Of a stretch of 40,737 nucleotides of DNA, positions 15,520 through 23,488 are shown one piece after another. Numbering within the stretch: the stretch's first letter is position 1; each line of letters opens with the position of its first letter. This stretch comes from Oscillospiraceae bacterium. GTDB lineage: Bacteria > Bacillota > Clostridia > Oscillospirales > UBA929. Made by a program: the position numbers and the translations under genes. The stretch lies in assembly GCA_031254195.1 (NCBI GenBank), contig JAIRUW010000007.1, forward strand, positions 1 through 40,737. Reading direction: 5' to 3'. Under the pieces are notes generated by a model. The model was not told where the DNA came from, made no database searches, and saw nothing but the letters and a program-made list of their open reading frames with translations.

Positions 15520-16155
15520 GTGGCTGCGTGGTGGGAAGGCATCAGCCTCTTAGAGCAAATTTTTGTCATAATCGCGGCGCCTTCAACGCTCATTTTGATC
15601 ATCCAGACGGTCATGCTCATCTTCGGCGGCGGGCTGGACGCGCCCGACAGCGGGCTGGGAAGCGACGTTTCCGGCTTTGGAAGCGATGAGGGCATGGATG
15701 GCGCGGAATCAGGCATCGGCGACCCGGATATTCAGGCCGCCGATGTGGACGGATTACGGCTCTTTTCCATTCGGGGCATTATGACTTTCCTCACCGTCTT
15801 TGGCTGGAGCGGCGCGGTAATGATCAGCATGGGTATGCACCCGGCCGCCGCCGCTGCGGTTTCCGGCCTGCTCGGCTTCGCGTCGCTGTACGGCATGGCG
15901 CGCATGATTAAGGCGCTGATGAAATTACAAGAGAGCGGCAATGTCAATTACCGCCGCGCCCTCGGCAAAACCGCCCGCGTGTACTTAACCATCCCGCCCG
16001 CCGGACAAGGGCAGGGTAAGATTAACCTCATGCTGGGAGATTCGCTGGGCGAGTTCTGGGCCGTCACCGAAAGCAGCGAGCCCATCCCGACCGGGACGGC
16101 AGTGCGCGTCGTAGACTTGGCCGGCGGCGTGTATACGGTCAAACAGGAGGAATGA
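15520..16155 (+). CDS. NfeD-like (YqiJ-type) membrane protein
   Basis: 211-residue partner of flotillin. Seen: an N-terminal membrane segment (IFVIIAAPSTLILIIQTVML), a Gly/Asp/Ser-rich loop (about 38-75), two further membrane segments (GIMTFLTVFGWSGAVMIS, and AAAAAVSGLLGFASLYGM), then a C-terminal OB-fold-like beta domain (about 140-211, GKINLMLGDSLGEFWAV ... GTAVRVVDLAGGVYTV) typical of NfeD C-termini. The GTG start at 15520 follows AAAGGAGG. It is the first gene of the operon and comes directly before flotillin, as in yuaF-yuaG of Bacillus. The likely role is in membrane microdomain organisation. Confidence 0.85.
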   Translation: MAAWWEGISLLEQIFVIIAAPSTLILIIQTVMLIFGGGLDAPDSGLGSDVSGFGSDEGMDGAESGIGDPDIQAADVDGLRLFSIRGIMTFLTVFGWSGAVMISMGMHPAAAAAVSGLLGFASLYGMARMIKALMKLQESGNVNYRRALGKTARVYLTIPPAGQGQGKINLMLGDSLGEFWAVTESSEPIPTGTAVRVVDLAGGVYTVKQEE

Positions 16156-16202
16156 TTGTGAAAAGAACCGGACTGGATACATTCACAATAACTAACTATT
16201 AG
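16152..16202 (+). CDS. Candidate 14-16 codon leader peptide between the NfeD-like and flotillin genes
   Basis: GTG 16158 lies 7 nt after AGGAGG (16145-16150) and opens a short frame, KRTGLDTFTITNY, ending at TAG 16200-16202. An in-frame ATG at 16152 overlaps the NfeD-like stop as ATGA but is too close to the site. The TAG is embedded in flotillin's own site (tAGGAGG), so ribosomes ending here would sit on the flotillin SD. An 8-bp inverted repeat (16155-16162 with 16182-16189) lies within it. It is far too short for homology evidence; it may be a coupling device or chance. Confidence 0.3.
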   Translation: MIVKRTGLDTFTITNY

Positions 16203-16214
16203 GAGGAATCTATC

Positions 16215-17654
16215 ATGCCCATCCTTTCAGGGTTCACCGGCTCGTCTGCCCTTGTCTTCGTCCTGATTATCGTGTTCGTCTTTTTCGGCGCGATGCTCGC
16301 CATCCTGTCGCGGTACCGCAAGTGCCCGTCGGATAAGATCCTTGTCATCTATGGAAAGGTGGGGCAAGGAGCCGACGGCTCGGCGCGTTCGGCCAAGTGT
16401 GTCCACGGCGGCGCGGCATTCATCTGGCCGGTGATACAGAGTTATCAATACCTTGACCTGACGCCTATCTCCATCAACGTAGACCTGCGCAACGCGCTGT
16501 CGCGCCAGAACATCCGCATCGACGTGCCCAGCCGGTTTACCGTCGGCATCTCTACCGAGCCGGGCATCATCCAAAACGCCGCCGAGCGCCTGATGGGCCT
16601 CAAGCTCAACGAGGTGCAGGAGCTGGCGCAGGACATTCTGTTCGGGCAATTGCGTCTGGTCATCGCCACGATGGATATTGAGGAGATCAACACCAACCGC
16701 GACAAATTCCTCGAAGCCGTCGCCATCAATGTGGAGACCGAGCTGAAGAAGATCGGCCTGCGGCTAATCAATGTCAACGTCACCGACATCTCCGACGAAT
16801 CAGGTTACCTTGAGGCGCTGGGTAAGGAAGCGGCAGCGCAGGCCATCAACGACGCCAAGCGCAGCGTCGCGGAAAAGGACCGCGACGGCACCATCGGCGA
16901 AGCCAACGCGGTGCGTGACCAGCGCGTGGCCGTCAGCCTAGCCGACTCGGAAGCGGTCAAGGGTGAAAACACCGCAAAGATAGAGATCGCCAATTCCGAC
17001 TCTCTGCGCCGTGAGAGGGAGGCCGAGGCGACCCGCCGCGCCACCGCCGCCGAGAAGGTGCAGTCGGCCAAAGCGCTGGAGGAAGCCTACGCCGCCGAAA
17101 AAACCGCTGAACTGGCGCGTGCCGCCCGCGAACAGGCGACGATGCAGGCCGACATGATCGTCCGCGCAGAAATCGAAAAACGTACCATTGAAATCGCCGC
17201 CGAAGCAGACGCGGAGCAGATACGCCGCCGCGCCCGCGGCGAAGCAGACGCCATTTATGCCAAGATGGAAGCGCAGGCCCGCGGCGTTGAAGAGATGCTG
17301 AGCAAACAGGCTGCCGGCCTGAAAAAGATTGTAGACGCTGCCGACGGCAACCTCGACGGAGCGGTGCGCATGATGATTACCGACAAGCTCGAAGACCTTG
17401 TCAAACTGCAAGTCGAGGCGGTCAGCGGCCTCAAGATCGACAAGGTGACCGTCTGGGACGGCGCGGGCGGGGGCGCGGACGGCAAGTCCGCCACTGCGGG
17501 GTTCTTGTCCGGGCTGCTGAAAAGTCTGCCGCCGCTGAACGACGTGTATAAAATGGCGGGGTTGGAGCTGCCGGACCTGCTGTCGGTCGAACCGAAACCT
17601 CCAGTCGCCGCGGCGGAAGCAGAAATGCCCGCGCCAGCAGAGCCGAAAGCGTAG
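16215..17654 (+). CDS. Flotillin-family protein (SPFH domain)
   Basis: 479-residue membrane scaffold protein. Seen: an N-terminal hairpin or membrane anchor (SALVFVLIIVFVFFGAMLAI, residues 11-30), an SPFH/PHB domain (about 35-215, including KCPSDKILVIYGKVG, VDLRNALSRQNIRIDVPSRF and GLRLINVNVTDI), a long Ala/Glu/Arg-rich coiled coil with flotillin-type EA repeats (about 215-380), and a C-terminal oligomerisation region ending in a Pro/Ala/Glu-rich tail. ATG 16215 has AGGAGG upstream. This is the yuaG/floT type, with an NfeD-like partner upstream. Expected function: organising functional membrane microdomains. Confidence 0.92.
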   Translation: MPILSGFTGSSALVFVLIIVFVFFGAMLAILSRYRKCPSDKILVIYGKVGQGADGSARSAKCVHGGAAFIWPVIQSYQYLDLTPISINVDLRNALSRQNIRIDVPSRFTVGISTEPGIIQNAAERLMGLKLNEVQELAQDILFGQLRLVIATMDIEEINTNRDKFLEAVAINVETELKKIGLRLINVNVTDISDESGYLEALGKEAAAQAINDAKRSVAEKDRDGTIGEANAVRDQRVAVSLADSEAVKGENTAKIEIANSDSLRREREAEATRRATAAEKVQSAKALEEAYAAEKTAELARAAREQATMQADMIVRAEIEKRTIEIAAEADAEQIRRRARGEADAIYAKMEAQARGVEEMLSKQAAGLKKIVDAADGNLDGAVRMMITDKLEDLVKLQVEAVSGLKIDKVTVWDGAGGGADGKSATAGFLSGLLKSLPPLNDVYKMAGLELPDLLSVEPKPPVAAAEAEMPAPAEPKA

Positions 17655-17677
17655 CTAGAGCAAACAATAAAAACGAT

Positions 17678-17710
17678 ACAGGCGCCGTTCAACACGGCGC
17701 CTGTTCTTTA
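17678..17710. terminator. Bidirectional terminator between the flotillin gene and the secreted papain-like protein gene
   Basis: A perfect 11-bp stem, ACAGGCGCCGT (17678-17688) with ACGGCGCCTGT (17694-17704). It is followed by TCTTTATT on the plus strand and by a CGTTTTTATT run on the minus strand. Confidence 0.9.
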
Positions 17711-17721
17711 TTAAATCGTCG

Positions 17722-20700
17722 CTATTTTTTCTGCTTTTCCTTGACGATGATGCGAATCTCTTGCGTTATAGGCGTTTTATTCGGTCCAGGGGCTTTGACG
17801 ACCACTCTTACATCGGCGTCTCCGGTCAACTTCCTAGTGATGATCCTCCCATTGAACTTCCCCTTGTTATCCTTCTCAAGGGTTATATACTGAGAGGCAG
17901 TGCCCACATAATCATACTCCAGCGTCTTGTTGACATTCTTGCCTTCCACTTTGGCTTTGATGTTTCCCTTCTTGCCATGCACAATCTCTAAGGTGGGGAT
18001 GCCGCCTTCCATGGAAACGGCCTTGGGAAGCCTAATCTGATCTAGGGTCGGGTAAAGGAGAACCTTGATGGAGATGCTGACTTTCTTATTGCCGTTATGG
18101 TTTGTCCCTGTTACCCTCGTGGTGCCGGGACTGAGCGCTTTGATTGTGATCGTATTACTGTTGACTTCGATTATATCAACAATCGGATCGCTGTTCTTTT
18201 TGACCTTTTGCGTCCAGTCAAAATCCAAGAGCGTACCGTCAAACGGCTTCGTGACTTCTACCCTTAAAGTCAGTTCTTGGCCATCTGTTCCGTCAGGTCT
18301 GACGCTGAGCGTTTCCTTTGTTATAAAATCCGCTTTTGTCAGCGCGCTCCCCGTCTTCTTATTTTCATCGGCTACATACGACATCTTGCTGATGGCGGTG
18401 ACCGACCTTATCTCCCATGACTGTTCGCGGATGGTGACGCTCTCCAGCGTTGCGCCGTTTTCTATGATCGGTTCGTCAAGTTCAACGACAACGCTGGCTT
18501 GCACCGTGACGGCGCCATCGGGTTTACTGGCGGTGACCTTACATCTCGTCCCGGAACGCGAGCCGGTCAGTTTTTCGTCTTTGCTCTTTAGAACAGGATC
18601 TTTATCATCGTCCTCTATCACGTTACCGTCCTTGTCTAAGAACCTCCACTCCACTTTCGCATTGGACGCCGCGCCCAATACGGACAGTGTCGCGCTCTTG
18701 CCGCTTCGGATGATGGTGGGGGCCGTGGTGACGGTAATCTCGCATTGGGCAGAATAGTCGCCGGCGGAGGTGGTGACGGTAACAATGGCCTTGCCCGGCT
18801 CCTGCGCTTCAATGATACCCGTCCTCGGGTCTATCTCCACAACTTTGTCGCCGTCTTTCACCGGAGTTTCACTCTCCACAGCCCAGCTGACGCCCTTGTT
18901 GGACGCGGCCGAGGGCTTGACACTGGCGGTGAGGGTCAGCGTTGTGCCGGCGGTCATGGTCATCTTCTTTTTGTTCAACGAGACGCCGGTGGGAGCACGC
19001 TCCTCTATGACAACCTCACAGAACGCCGATACCTTCCCGCCCGCTCTGGCGAAGACATATACCGTGTCGTCCTTCAAGGCTGTGATCTTGCCGTTTTGGT
19101 CGATCAGGGCGCTGGGGCCGTCGTCCGAGTACGGGTCGCGCGGGTCATACGGGTCGAATCCGGTGACCGGAGTAATCCCGTCCGTGCCTACACGCCAAGT
19201 ACTATCCGCAAAGACAAACCATTCTACCTTGTGCAGCGGCAGGACTTTATCCTTGTCATCCAGCATCCGCACCCCAAGCGTCGTAGAGGTGCCCGCCTTC
19301 ATCGAAATGTTTTCCTTGCTGAGTTCTACCCTGTCAACCGACCCGGCGTCGATTTTGATGACGGCGGTGGCCGGTTGTGAAAGCTGCGTACTGGCGGGGT
19401 CATCTTTATCCGTGCCGGTGCCGCCTTTCTTCTTCCAATCACCGTTGAGATTATCTTTCTCTCCTTTGCTCGCCCGCAACTCAAGGATATACTCGTTGCC
19501 ATAGAAATCCGTGTCTGAAGAGACTTTGACCGATACATTAGAGCTTAAAGCATTGACAAGCTCTACCGGCTGCACCTTATAGGCGCTCACTGTGGGCCGT
19601 GAACTGCCGTCTTTGGTTCTGTTTGCCGCCCACTTGGTAGAGGAGTTGGTGGGTTGTTTAATATCCGTCAGATTCGCAGGTACGAACAGTCCTAAATTGC
19701 TGTTCCAATGCAATTCAGCCGCTGTAGCTGTTTTAAGCTCATATGTCCCGTCTTTGTTTTTGGTTGTGTCCAGCCAGCCTTCGGTGTCGCGCACGTAATA
19801 TTCCAGCGACGACGTCCCATCTGTCGATTTCAGTATCCACTTGTTTTCCGCGGTGAGCATATTATTGGCATTGGCCGGGTGTAAGGTGGGGCCTATGGAT
19901 TGGGTGCGGCCCGGGGCGACCTTGACCAGATTGAATCCACTTGTTGTGTCAATTTCATCTTTGCCGTCCGTATCCTTCGTCGCGGGGATGCTCACGGAGG
20001 TTAAGTCAATGTCTACGTCCCTCTCTCCGTGCGCTTTGAGGCAGACAGCGTAGGTGGTCTTGCTCCATGTGCTGCCGTTGAGCATATAACTGTTGCTCGA
20101 AGGGGAAGAGGAGACCGGTACGCCGGGATTTGACATGGAGTTGTCGTAGGCAACTTCGGCAACAATGGCAAACCTGTTGTTTTCCAGCTTTACACCGGTT
20201 TTTGCGCTATGTTTGCCTAGAATCGGAATGGTGTAATAACCGGGCAGGGATTTTGATTCTGTTGCTATGCGTTTGGATTTTTCATTTTTTATAGGATTAT
20301 CATAGTCATCCAAATCCTTTTCATCCGTGTAACCGTCTATAAGGTAAATATTTACTATGTTGTTCTCGCCGGTCAGGAAGACTGATATGGCGTGCAGGGC
20401 CGTCGCGCCGTCCTTCACATTGAACACATTGGCAAAAACGGCGGTACGCATTTCGACGGAGCTGATGGTAGTTTTAGTGCTTGTGCCTATCACATTGTTC
20501 AGGGCGCTGTTGTCATACTGATAGGTCGTCGCGAGCGGGTTCTTCGGGTTTTTGGATTTCTCTGTGTAATCGCGCGGCGATGTGACTTCGAAGTGGGCAG
20601 CGTTGCTACCATTGTTATCGTAAAATTCTTCTATGTAATACGCGCCGCTGAGAAGGGTGTCATAGCTCACCCAGTAGTCCCCGTTATTGGCGTCATGGAC

Positions 20701-21402
20701 ACGGAACGCGCCGGGGTTTGTTCGCGTGATCTTTGTTTCCTGATTGCTGACGAGTTCATAGGTACCGGCTCCGATGGCGTCGTTCCAGCCGATAATGACT
20801 ACGGTGTGATTGGCGGAACTAGGGGCCGTGCTGTGGTAGAGGTATTCGCTGCTATTGGCCGTATTGATGTAAAAAGAGTTCGCATTATAATGTAGCGAAG
20901 CCGCCACCGCGCTATTAGTTTTCAAAGCGATTTTGATTCTGTCAACGAGGTCTTGTCTGTTATCCGAATCGGGAATGTAGACGACGCCGCTTACAGGTGT
21001 TCTGAGCGGCGGATCAAGCGCCGAGTCAACCGGGCCGTTTCGTTCCACATCCATAAGATACGCGGAAAGGGAACTCCGGTTGCCGTTTGTTGCGGCGTTT
21101 GTTGAGGCGCTGGCACTCATTTTCGTAATGTCAAAAGATTTGCCCACGCCCGCTTTGTGGTTTAGCACGGCGATAGCGGCATAGGACCAAGCGGCATAGG
21201 AACCGCTGTACTTCTGCGGGTTAAAGCCGGATACGGTATATGACGGGTCGGTCGGCACCCCTGTTGTCACTGCGATATTGTTGGTAAACTTGGGTTCCGA
21301 CGGAAGGGTGTTATATGCCGTCGCTGCGGCGGCTTCGCCGACAAAGCCCATCGGGGCGGCCAACGCGAACACCAGCGCAAACGCGATTATTTTCCTCAGC
21401 AT
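17722..21402 (-). CDS. Secreted papain-like (C1A-type) protein with lectin-like and Ig-like domains; catalytic Cys apparently replaced
   Basis: 1,226 residues. Residues 1-27 are a signal peptide (KIIAFALVFALAAPMGF ... EAAAA). A papain-like domain follows (about 55-265). At the active-site helix the usual CGSCWAFA is SGSYAAWSYAA (66-76), so Cys appears to be Ala71; His199 is kept in NHTVVIIGWND; the third catalytic position in GAFRVHDANNGDYWVSY looks like Asp237 instead of Asn. A lectin-like beta domain (about 290-465) is recognisable from its start (YQYDNSA) and FANVFNVKDGATALHAISVF. Further on are several bacterial Ig-like (BIG2-type) repeats, for example GTSTTLGVRML, NKKKMTMTAGTTLTLTASV and GIIEAQEPGKAIVTV. 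No LPXTG or SLH is seen, so anchoring is unknown. AGGAGAGG precedes ATG 21402. Confidence 0.82.
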   Translation of the reverse strand: MLRKIIAFALVFALAAPMGFVGEAAAATAYNTLPSEPKFTNNIAVTTGVPTDPSYTVSGFNPQKYSGSYAAWSYAAIAVLNHKAGVGKSFDITKMSASASTNAATNGNRSSLSAYLMDVERNGPVDSALDPPLRTPVSGVVYIPDSDNRQDLVDRIKIALKTNSAVAASLHYNANSFYINTANSSEYLYHSTAPSSANHTVVIIGWNDAIGAGTYELVSNQETKITRTNPGAFRVHDANNGDYWVSYDTLLSGAYYIEEFYDNNGSNAAHFEVTSPRDYTEKSKNPKNPLATTYQYDNSALNNVIGTSTKTTISSVEMRTAVFANVFNVKDGATALHAISVFLTGENNIVNIYLIDGYTDEKDLDDYDNPIKNEKSKRIATESKSLPGYYTIPILGKHSAKTGVKLENNRFAIVAEVAYDNSMSNPGVPVSSSPSSNSYMLNGSTWSKTTYAVCLKAHGERDVDIDLTSVSIPATKDTDGKDEIDTTSGFNLVKVAPGRTQSIGPTLHPANANNMLTAENKWILKSTDGTSSLEYYVRDTEGWLDTTKNKDGTYELKTATAAELHWNSNLGLFVPANLTDIKQPTNSSTKWAANRTKDGSSRPTVSAYKVQPVELVNALSSNVSVKVSSDTDFYGNEYILELRASKGEKDNLNGDWKKKGGTGTDKDDPASTQLSQPATAVIKIDAGSVDRVELSKENISMKAGTSTTLGVRMLDDKDKVLPLHKVEWFVFADSTWRVGTDGITPVTGFDPYDPRDPYSDDGPSALIDQNGKITALKDDTVYVFARAGGKVSAFCEVVIEERAPTGVSLNKKKMTMTAGTTLTLTASVKPSAASNKGVSWAVESETPVKDGDKVVEIDPRTGIIEAQEPGKAIVTVTTSAGDYSAQCEITVTTAPTIIRSGKSATLSVLGAASNAKVEWRFLDKDGNVIEDDDKDPVLKSKDEKLTGSRSGTRCKVTASKPDGAVTVQASVVVELDEPIIENGATLESVTIREQSWEIRSVTAISKMSYVADENKKTGSALTKADFITKETLSVRPDGTDGQELTLRVEVTKPFDGTLLDFDWTQKVKKNSDPIVDIIEVNSNTITIKALSPGTTRVTGTNHNGNKKVSISIKVLLYPTLDQIRLPKAVSMEGGIPTLEIVHGKKGNIKAKVEGKNVNKTLEYDYVGTASQYITLEKDNKGKFNGRIITRKLTGDADVRVVVKAPGPNKTPITQEIRIIVKEKQKK

Positions 21403-21485
21403 TGTATAATCCTCTCCTCTTCAAAAGGTACTGACTTCTATATCGTATGCAGACGGCGGGAACTAAAGCATTTCGCAGTTGCTTT

Positions 21486-21514
21486 ATTCTATCAGGCAAC
21501 GCCTTAGATGTCAA
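21486..21514 (-). promoter_or_regulatory. Sigma-A promoter for the secreted papain-like protein gene
   Basis: Minus strand: -35 TTGACA (21514-21509), 17-bp spacer, -10 TAGAAT (21491-21486). The predicted 5' leader is about 75 nt. Confidence 0.7.
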
Positions 21515-21587
21515 GCATTTCAGGCATTTTCATGAAATTCTCACACAAATCTCACACAAATGGACAAAACAAGGGAGGAGGGCGCGC

Positions 21588-22283
21588 TCAGGCCGTCCCC
21601 CCTTTGATCATCTCATGCAGCTCTCCCAGCGCGTCGGAGAGGGTACCGATCCGGTCGATCAGCCCCATCTCCACAGCCTCCGCGCCGTGGATGACGCTGC
21701 CCATGTCGCCGGCCAGCTCGTCGGTGCGGTGCATCAGCTTGAGGTATGTCTCCTCACTGACGCGGCTGTTTTGCGAAACAAAACGCACAATGCGCTCCTG
21801 TGTTTTTTGCAGATACGTGAAGGTCTGCGGCACGCCCAGCACCGTACCGTTCATCCGCACGGGATGGATGGTCATCGCCGCCGAGGGCGCGATCATCGAC
21901 ACCCGCGCCGCCACCGCCATCGGCACGCCGATCGAGTGCCCGCCGCCCAGCACCAGCGACACCGCCGGGGTCTTCAGCCCCCGTATCAGCTCGGCGATGG
22001 CCAGCCCCGCCTCGATGTCGCCGCCGACGGTGTTGAGCAGGATAAGCAGGCCGTCGATCTCCGGGGATTCCTCAATGGCCGCGAGCTGCGGCAGCACATG
22101 CTCGTACTTGGTCGTCTTGATATTTTGCGGCAGGAGCTGGTGCCCCTCCACCTGCCCGACGATGGTCAGGCAGTGGATCACAGCCTTCTCCCCGCGCGCC
22201 GTCACCGCCCCCAATTCCTGTATCGCCTGCTGCTGCTGATCTGAAAAACCCGTTTCTTCCGGCATGGCAAATTCCCCGTCCAT
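21588..22283 (-). CDS. tepA: ClpP-fold serine protease, TepA-like
   Basis: About 231-residue soluble ClpP/crotonase-fold peptidase of the TepA (translocation-enhancing, YmfB) type. Seen: LLILLNTVGGDIEAGLAIAE, the nucleophile Ser in LGGGHSIGVPMA, the catalytic His in SAAMTIHPVRMNG, and AEAVEMGLIDRIG near the C-terminus. ATG 22283 is chosen over the TTG at 22304; AAAGGA lies upstream, a little far (12 nt). In many Clostridia and bacilli this gene neighbours ftsK/spoIIIE; that partner is not here. It is divergent from the small membrane protein. Role in secretion or sporulation is inferred from the family only. Confidence 0.85.
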   Translation of the reverse strand: MDGEFAMPEETGFSDQQQQAIQELGAVTARGEKAVIHCLTIVGQVEGHQLLPQNIKTTKYEHVLPQLAAIEESPEIDGLLILLNTVGGDIEAGLAIAELIRGLKTPAVSLVLGGGHSIGVPMAVAARVSMIAPSAAMTIHPVRMNGTVLGVPQTFTYLQKTQERIVRFVSQNSRVSEETYLKLMHRTDELAGDMGSVIHGAEAVEMGLIDRIGTLSDALGELHEMIKGGTA

Positions 22284-22362
22284 CGCGGCGCACCGTCCTT
22301 TCAACCGCGGTGTTCCGCGGCGTACAGTAGCTTGCCCGCGAAACGGGAGGTTTATTTTGGGA

Positions 22363-22391
22363 TTGAAAGGGCCTATAGGCTGTGGTACAAT
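22363..22391 (+). promoter_or_regulatory. Promoter for the small membrane protein at 22418
   Basis: -35 TTGAAA (22363-22368), 17-bp spacer, -10 TACAAT (22386-22391). Its position argues against the GTG at 22382 as start codon. Confidence 0.65.
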
Positions 22392-22417
22392 GGAAAGGAA
22401 GAAGCGGGGGTGGTTTG

Positions 22418-22876
22418 GTGGACGCGAAAAAGAACAGCCGGGAACGAATCCTTTTGCTTTTGCTCTGCGTCCTTGTGTTAGGCGCGGCTTATATCGTCCT
22501 GCTGTCGGTCAATATCATCGCCCCCATCGGGGAGGCCCCGGTTTTCGGCGTGGAGGAGATCGGGGCAGACCTTGTTGTGCTGCGGCATGAGTTCGCCGCC
22601 GCGAACCGGAGCGCCGCCGTCAATCGGATGGTTACGGTCACCGACCCTTCCGCTGTCAGGAAACTCCTCTCCATCCACAACACAATGCAAATCAAGAGCA
22701 CGAGCGGGACGATGGACAGGGAGCGGTACGCCCTTTATTTCTACCAAAACGACGAGCTGGTCGTGCGGTGGCACCTTGACAGCAACGGCATAACGGACTT
22801 TTCGACCCGCCACGGCGATTATTCAATTGAAAACGACGATTTCGATTTCGCGTATATCAAAGGACTGCTTACATAA
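22418..22876 (+). CDS. Uncharacterised single-span membrane protein
   Basis: About 152 residues. A basic N-terminus (DAKKNSRER) leads into one membrane segment (ILLLLLCVLVLGAAYIVLL, about 11-30), followed by an extracytoplasmic alpha/beta domain (about 45-150) with VTVTDPSAVRKLLSIHNTMQ and YFYQNDELVVRWHLD. That pattern resembles small YxxxD-type periplasmic sensor or lipoprotein-like domains, but I recognise no named family. The start at GTG 22418 is set by the GGGGG site at 22405-22410 and by the promoter just upstream. It is convergent with the P-loop kinase. Confidence 0.65.
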   Translation: MDAKKNSRERILLLLLCVLVLGAAYIVLLSVNIIAPIGEAPVFGVEEIGADLVVLRHEFAAANRSAAVNRMVTVTDPSAVRKLLSIHNTMQIKSTSGTMDRERYALYFYQNDELVVRWHLDSNGITDFSTRHGDYSIENDDFDFAYIKGLLT

Positions 22877-22891
22877 ACGAATATGGCAAAC

Positions 22892-22913
22892 GACAGGGCC
22901 GGGAAGCCTTGTC
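22892..22913. terminator. Hairpin between convergent genes
   Basis: GACAGGGC (22892-22899), loop CGGGAA, GCCTTGTC (22906-22913), 8 bp with one G-U pair. There is no strong U-tract on either strand, so it is a weak terminator candidate. Confidence 0.4.
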
Positions 22914-22920
22914 CTTTACG

Positions 22921-23481
22921 CTATAACTCCATAAACTCTCTCGCGGCAAGGTACAACCCGTCATAATCGACTTTGCCGAAATCCGTCGTGTCCACGTGAA
23001 TGGTCCGCCCGACGGACACTTTGCCCAAGCCGCCGCATATATGCCCGCTCTTGAACGATTCGCGCGCTTCCTCATCGACCGCCAAATGAACCCAGTGCCT
23101 GTCGCCCGCGCGCTCCCGCTCGACGTACCGTTTATACAATACATCAAGGTTGCCTTTGAATATAAACGTAAGGCATTCGCCGTCATATCTGTCCAGCAGC
23201 TCCCGGATATGCCCGCTCTCCGCCGTCCTGAAATTGCTCTCCAGAATACAGGGCGTCCCGGCCCGCAAAAAACACTCCGCTATGTATAGCATCAGCATGA
23301 ATGTCACCGAGCTGTTTTTTTGCCGCACATCCGTGTTATTGGGGCCAAACCCCTCGCCAATGACTTCCTTGATCGTGTCTTTGTTGAAGCAGGGAACGCT
23401 CAGCAGCCGCGCCAGCTCGCGCGAGAACGTGGACTTTCCGGCGGCGCAGTAGCCGCCGACCAGAATGATTTTATTCTTCAC
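22921..23481 (-). CDS. P-loop kinase (AAA/zeta-toxin-like small-molecule kinase)
   Basis: 186-residue P-loop ATPase. Walker A GGYCAAGKST is at residues 9-18. FNKDTIKEVIGEG near 32-44 fits the substrate/Asp region of small-molecule or nucleoside-type kinases (also zeta-toxin and chloramphenicol phosphotransferase-like folds). CILESNFR near 78-85 and the LID-like YVERERAGDRH near 118-128 complete it. The start is GTG 23481, 7 nt after the stop of the upstream P-type-ATPase-like gene, with no clear SD, so coupling is likely. No antitoxin partner is adjacent, so a toxin role is not supported. Substrate unknown. Confidence 0.75.
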   Translation of the reverse strand: MKNKIILVGGYCAAGKSTFSRELARLLSVPCFNKDTIKEVIGEGFGPNNTDVRQKNSSVTFMLMLYIAECFLRAGTPCILESNFRTAESGHIRELLDRYDGECLTFIFKGNLDVLYKRYVERERAGDRHWVHLAVDEEARESFKSGHICGGLGKVSVGRTIHVDTTDFGKVDYDGLYLAAREFMEL

Positions 23482-23488
23482 AGGCGTG

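Noticed and set aside
22382..22417. GTG 22382 as start of the small membrane protein
   Set aside because: The -10 box TACAAT lies inside these codons, so they would not be transcribed; GTG 22418 fits the SD.
22921..23481. P-loop kinase as a zeta-toxin of a type II system
   Set aside because: No antitoxin gene adjacent, and the gene is the tail of a housekeeping cluster; a small-molecule kinase is the simpler reading.
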